Assembly: GCA_013214885.1 (NCBI GenBank)
Contig: JABSRS010000126.1
Location: 1 to 6,555 of the forward strand
DNA length: 6,555 nucleotides
Direction of reading: 5' to 3'
Source: Gammaproteobacteria bacterium
GTDB taxonomy: Bacteria > Pseudomonadota > Gammaproteobacteria > Enterobacterales > Psychrobiaceae
Shown in pieces: positions 4,356 through 6,555 of the stretch. Under the pieces are notes generated by a model, which did not search any database, was not told the DNA's origin, and saw only the letters and a list, made by a program, of their open reading frames with translations. Made by a program: the position numbers and the translations under genes. Position 1 is the stretch's first letter; the number at the start of each line of letters is the position of its first letter.

Positions 4356-6555
4356 TTAAACCTCTCGTTGCCAAGCTAGTGTTCTGAGCATATCGGCAAA
4401 GACGCCAGCAGCAGTAACGGCATTACCCGCGCCGTAACCACGTAACACAAAGGGTAGCGGCTGATAATAGCGTGAGTAAAATGCTAGGGCATTCTCGCCA
4501 CCTTTAACACTATGGAGCGGATCACTTGAATCAACCGCGCGGATCTCAACTTTACAGCGTTTATCGCTCCCATCGATACTGCCAACATAACGTAAGACTT
4601 TACCTTCGGCGGCTGCGGCATCAATGCGCGCTGCAATTTCGCTATCAACTTGTGGCAAGCGCGCCATAAACTGATCAACACTGCCAGAATCATCAAAGCC
4701 TTGCGGTAATACCGACTCAACTTCTATATCAGAAAGTTCGAGTTCTAGTCCCGCTTCTCGCGCTAAGATTAGTACCTTACGTGCCACGTCCATCCCGCTT
4801 AAATCATCCCGCGGATCAGGTTCAGTAAAGCAGTTTTCTTTGGCGATAGTTGTTGCTTGCGACAAACTCATCCCCTCATCGAGCTTACCAAAGATAAATG
4901 ATAGTGAACCCGACAACACGCCACTAAATGAGCTAAGTTCATCACCAGCGCTCAATAGATTTTGTAAGTTATCGATCACTGGCAAGCCAGCACCAACCGT
5001 TGTTTCATAAAGAAAGCGGCGACGCTTAACTAATGCCGCTTTGCGCAATGCCTTGTAATAATCTTGCGAGCTGGTGTTGGCCTTTTTATTTGGCGTCACA
5101 ACATGGAAACCCGCTTCGAGCAACGATACGTATTGGTCGGCTATTTGTTGACTACTCGTACAATCAACCACTAGCGGATTTAGTAAATGGTTTTCTTTGG
5201 CAAAACTAATTAACTGCGTGACATCATAACCGCTGTCGGTTTGAGCGAGTAGATCGCGCCATTGGCTAATGTCGATCCCTTCGGCATCAAGTAGCATCTG
5301 ACTAGAATTAGCCAAACCACAAACGCGGATCGCGATATTCTTTTTAGCAAGATATTGAGTTTGATTTTCAACTTGTTGCAGCAGTTCTTGTCCAACATTG
5401 CCACAACCGACCAAAAACAAATCGATGTATTGCAATGAATTAAAGAAACGCTGATGACAGGCCTTAATCGCACGACCACAGCGATGCTGATCAATCACCG
5501 TTGAGATTGAACGCTCAGATGATCCTTGAGCAATCGCAATCACGTTAACTCGCGCTTGCGATAGTGCTTGGAAGAATTTAGCGGCCACGCCTTGCACTGT
5601 TTTCATTCGATCGCCAATTAACGAGACAATCGCCAATTGATGACGGATTTCAAGTGGTTCAAGCAGTTCACTACTCAACTCTAACTCAAATTCAACCTCA
5701 AGTGCTTTACGCGCCACCAGTTGATCTTGTGATGGGATACAAAAACTAATGCTGTATTCAGACGATGCCTGAGTGATCAAACTAACGGAAACACCCGCCC
5801 GAGAAATTGCTTCAAAAATACGACTGGCCATCCCGACCATGCCTTTCATGCCTGGACCAGAAACACTGATCATTGACACGTCATCAAGGTTTGAAATCGC
5901 TTTAACCTGGTTTTCATCGTCACTACGGTCGGAACAGACCAACGATCCTGGTGCTTGTGGATTAAAGGTATTTTTGATCAAGCACGGAATATGATACTGA
6001 GCGATAGGAGCCACCGTTTTAGGGTGCAATACTTTGGCGCCGAAATATGATAATTCCATCGCTTCCTGATAACTCAATTTATCAATTAATTGCGCGTCTT
6101 TTACTAACCGTGGATCGGCATTATAAACACCGTCAACATCAGTCCAGATCTCACAGCAATCGGCGCGTAAACATGCCGCCAAACAAGCGGCAGAATAATC
6201 AGAGCCATTACGGCCAAGTGTTACTATTTCAAATTGTTCATTATAGGCGGTAAAGCCAGGCATAATCCATACTCGTGCGCCTGACAAATCTTTGGCCTGA
6301 AGTAAATCACGTGATTTTTCGATAAAAACCTGAGCTTCAAGATAGTTACTGTCTGCCATCATGAATTCTTTAGGATCTAAAAAGTCAGTGCTAACCCCGC
6401 GGGCATTAAGCAACTTCCCCATGATCGCAATACTTAGTCGCTCACCAATCACTAGTAATTGCGCTCTGATATTATCAGGACACTGATTTAACAGCCGAAC
6501 CCCATGGAGCATTCGATTCAAAAACTCACTTTCTTTACGCCACACCTGGTTGAGT
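4356..6555 (-). CDS. thrA: Bifunctional aspartokinase / homoserine dehydrogenase I, 5' end cut off by the window
   Basis: Catalyses the first and third steps of the threonine branch: ATP-dependent phosphorylation of aspartate, and NAD(P)H reduction of aspartate semialdehyde to homoserine. The frame is open to the window edge. By comparison with E. coli ThrA (820 residues), about 88-90 N-terminal residues with the KFGGTS motif lie outside. Counting from the GTG codon at 6545 (not the true start), the kinase part shows [10 protein letters not shown] (111-120) and WTDVDGVY (134-141). Two ACT-type regulatory units follow, around 225-270 and 304-352, as in threonine-inhibited ThrA. The dehydrogenase has the NAD(P) loop GCGNVG (380-385), [10 protein letters not shown] (484-493), GAGLPVI (518-524) and [16 protein letters not shown] (575-590), with E575, D586 and K590 in the catalytic positions. 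One oddity is Cys572, where a conserved Gly normally precedes [FY]TEPDPR. It heads the thrABC operon. Confidence 0.97.
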   Translation of the reverse strand, partial: LNQVWRKESEFLNRMLHGVRLLNQCPDNIRAQLLVIGERLSIAIMGKLLNARGVSTDFLDPKEFMMADSNYLEAQVFIEKSRDLLQAKDLSGARVWIMPGFTAYNEQFEIVTLGRNGSDYSAACLAACLRADCCEIWTDVDGVYNADPRLVKDAQLIDKLSYQEAMELSYFGAKVLHPKTVAPIAQYHIPCLIKNTFNPQAPGSLVCSDRSDDENQVKAISNLDDVSMISVSGPGMKGMVGMASRIFEAISRAGVSVSLITQASSEYSISFCIPSQDQLVARKALEVEFELELSSELLEPLEIRHQLAIVSLIGDRMKTVQGVAAKFFQALSQARVNVIAIAQGSSERSISTVIDQHRCGRAIKACHQRFFNSLQYIDLFLVGCGNVGQELLQQVENQTQYLAKKNIAIRVCGLANSSQMLLDAEGIDISQWRDLLAQTDSGYDVTQLISFAKENHLLNPLVVDCTSSQQIADQYVSLLEAGFHVVTPNKKANTSSQDYYKALRKAALVKRRRFLYETTVGAGLPVIDNLQNLLSAGDELSSFSGVLSGSLSFIFGKLDEGMSLSQATTIAKENCFTEPDPRDDLSGMDVARKVLILAREAGLELELSDIEVESVLPQGFDDSGSVDQFMARLPQVDSEIAARIDAAAAEGKVLRYVGSIDGSDKRCKVEIRAVDSSDPLHSVKGGENALAFYSRYYQPLPFVLRGYGAGNAVTAAGVFADMLRTLAWQREV
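4361..4366 (-). promoter_or_regulatory. Ribosome binding site of thrB inside thrA
   Basis: GAGAGG on the minus strand spans the last thrA codons and is 7 nt before the thrB ATG at 4353-4351, pointing to translational coupling of thrA and thrB. Confidence 0.7.

Noticed and set aside
4354..4374. TTG at 4374 as thrB start
   Set aside because: It adds seven residues absent from the family and overlaps thrA, while ATG at 4353 has a well-spaced GAGAGG.
6500..6555. thr leader peptide or attenuator
   Set aside because: The window ends inside thrA, about 90 codons after its true start, so the leader region is not present.

Overview
The window looks like chromosomal DNA of a marine-type gammaproteobacterium. 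The best guess is an Alteromonadales relative such as a Colwellia, Thalassotalea, Pseudoalteromonas or Shewanella lineage. This rests on the fused aspartokinase/homoserine dehydrogenase ThrA, the thrA-thrB-thrC order, the 'APASMGNISVGFDVLG' form of ThrB and the AT-leaning base composition. The genus is inference only.

Right two thirds (2124-6555, minus strand): the threonine biosynthesis operon thrABC, packed with almost no spacing. ThrA lacks roughly its first 88-90 residues because the window ends. thrB starts 2 nt after the thrA stop, and thrC starts on a GTG inside the last codons of thrB. Together they take aspartate (through aspartyl phosphate and, after an enzyme not encoded here, aspartate semialdehyde) to homoserine, O-phosphohomoserine and threonine. 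Any leader or attenuator lies beyond the right edge.

Centre (1639-2127): a small, divergent cold-shock-domain protein on the plus strand, behind a near-consensus sigma70 promoter with a GC-rich discriminator. Its stop codon and that of thrC are read from the same TTAA, so the two genes converge with a 4-bp overlap and no visible terminator.

Left (1-1638, minus strand): an exported alpha/beta hydrolase of the S33/TAP-like peptidase type, read from a TTG start. Right behind its stop, with its own Shine-Dalgarno sequence, is the start of an ABC-transporter ATPase. Only about 21 family-like residues remain. The frame then runs into AT-rich DNA at about 113-118 that has homopolymer tracts and a nested palindrome/direct repeat. 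I read this as a gene broken by an inserted element, a deletion junction or an assembly edge. It is the least ordinary part of the window. I see no clearly new defence or mobile system; the rest is conserved housekeeping sequence.
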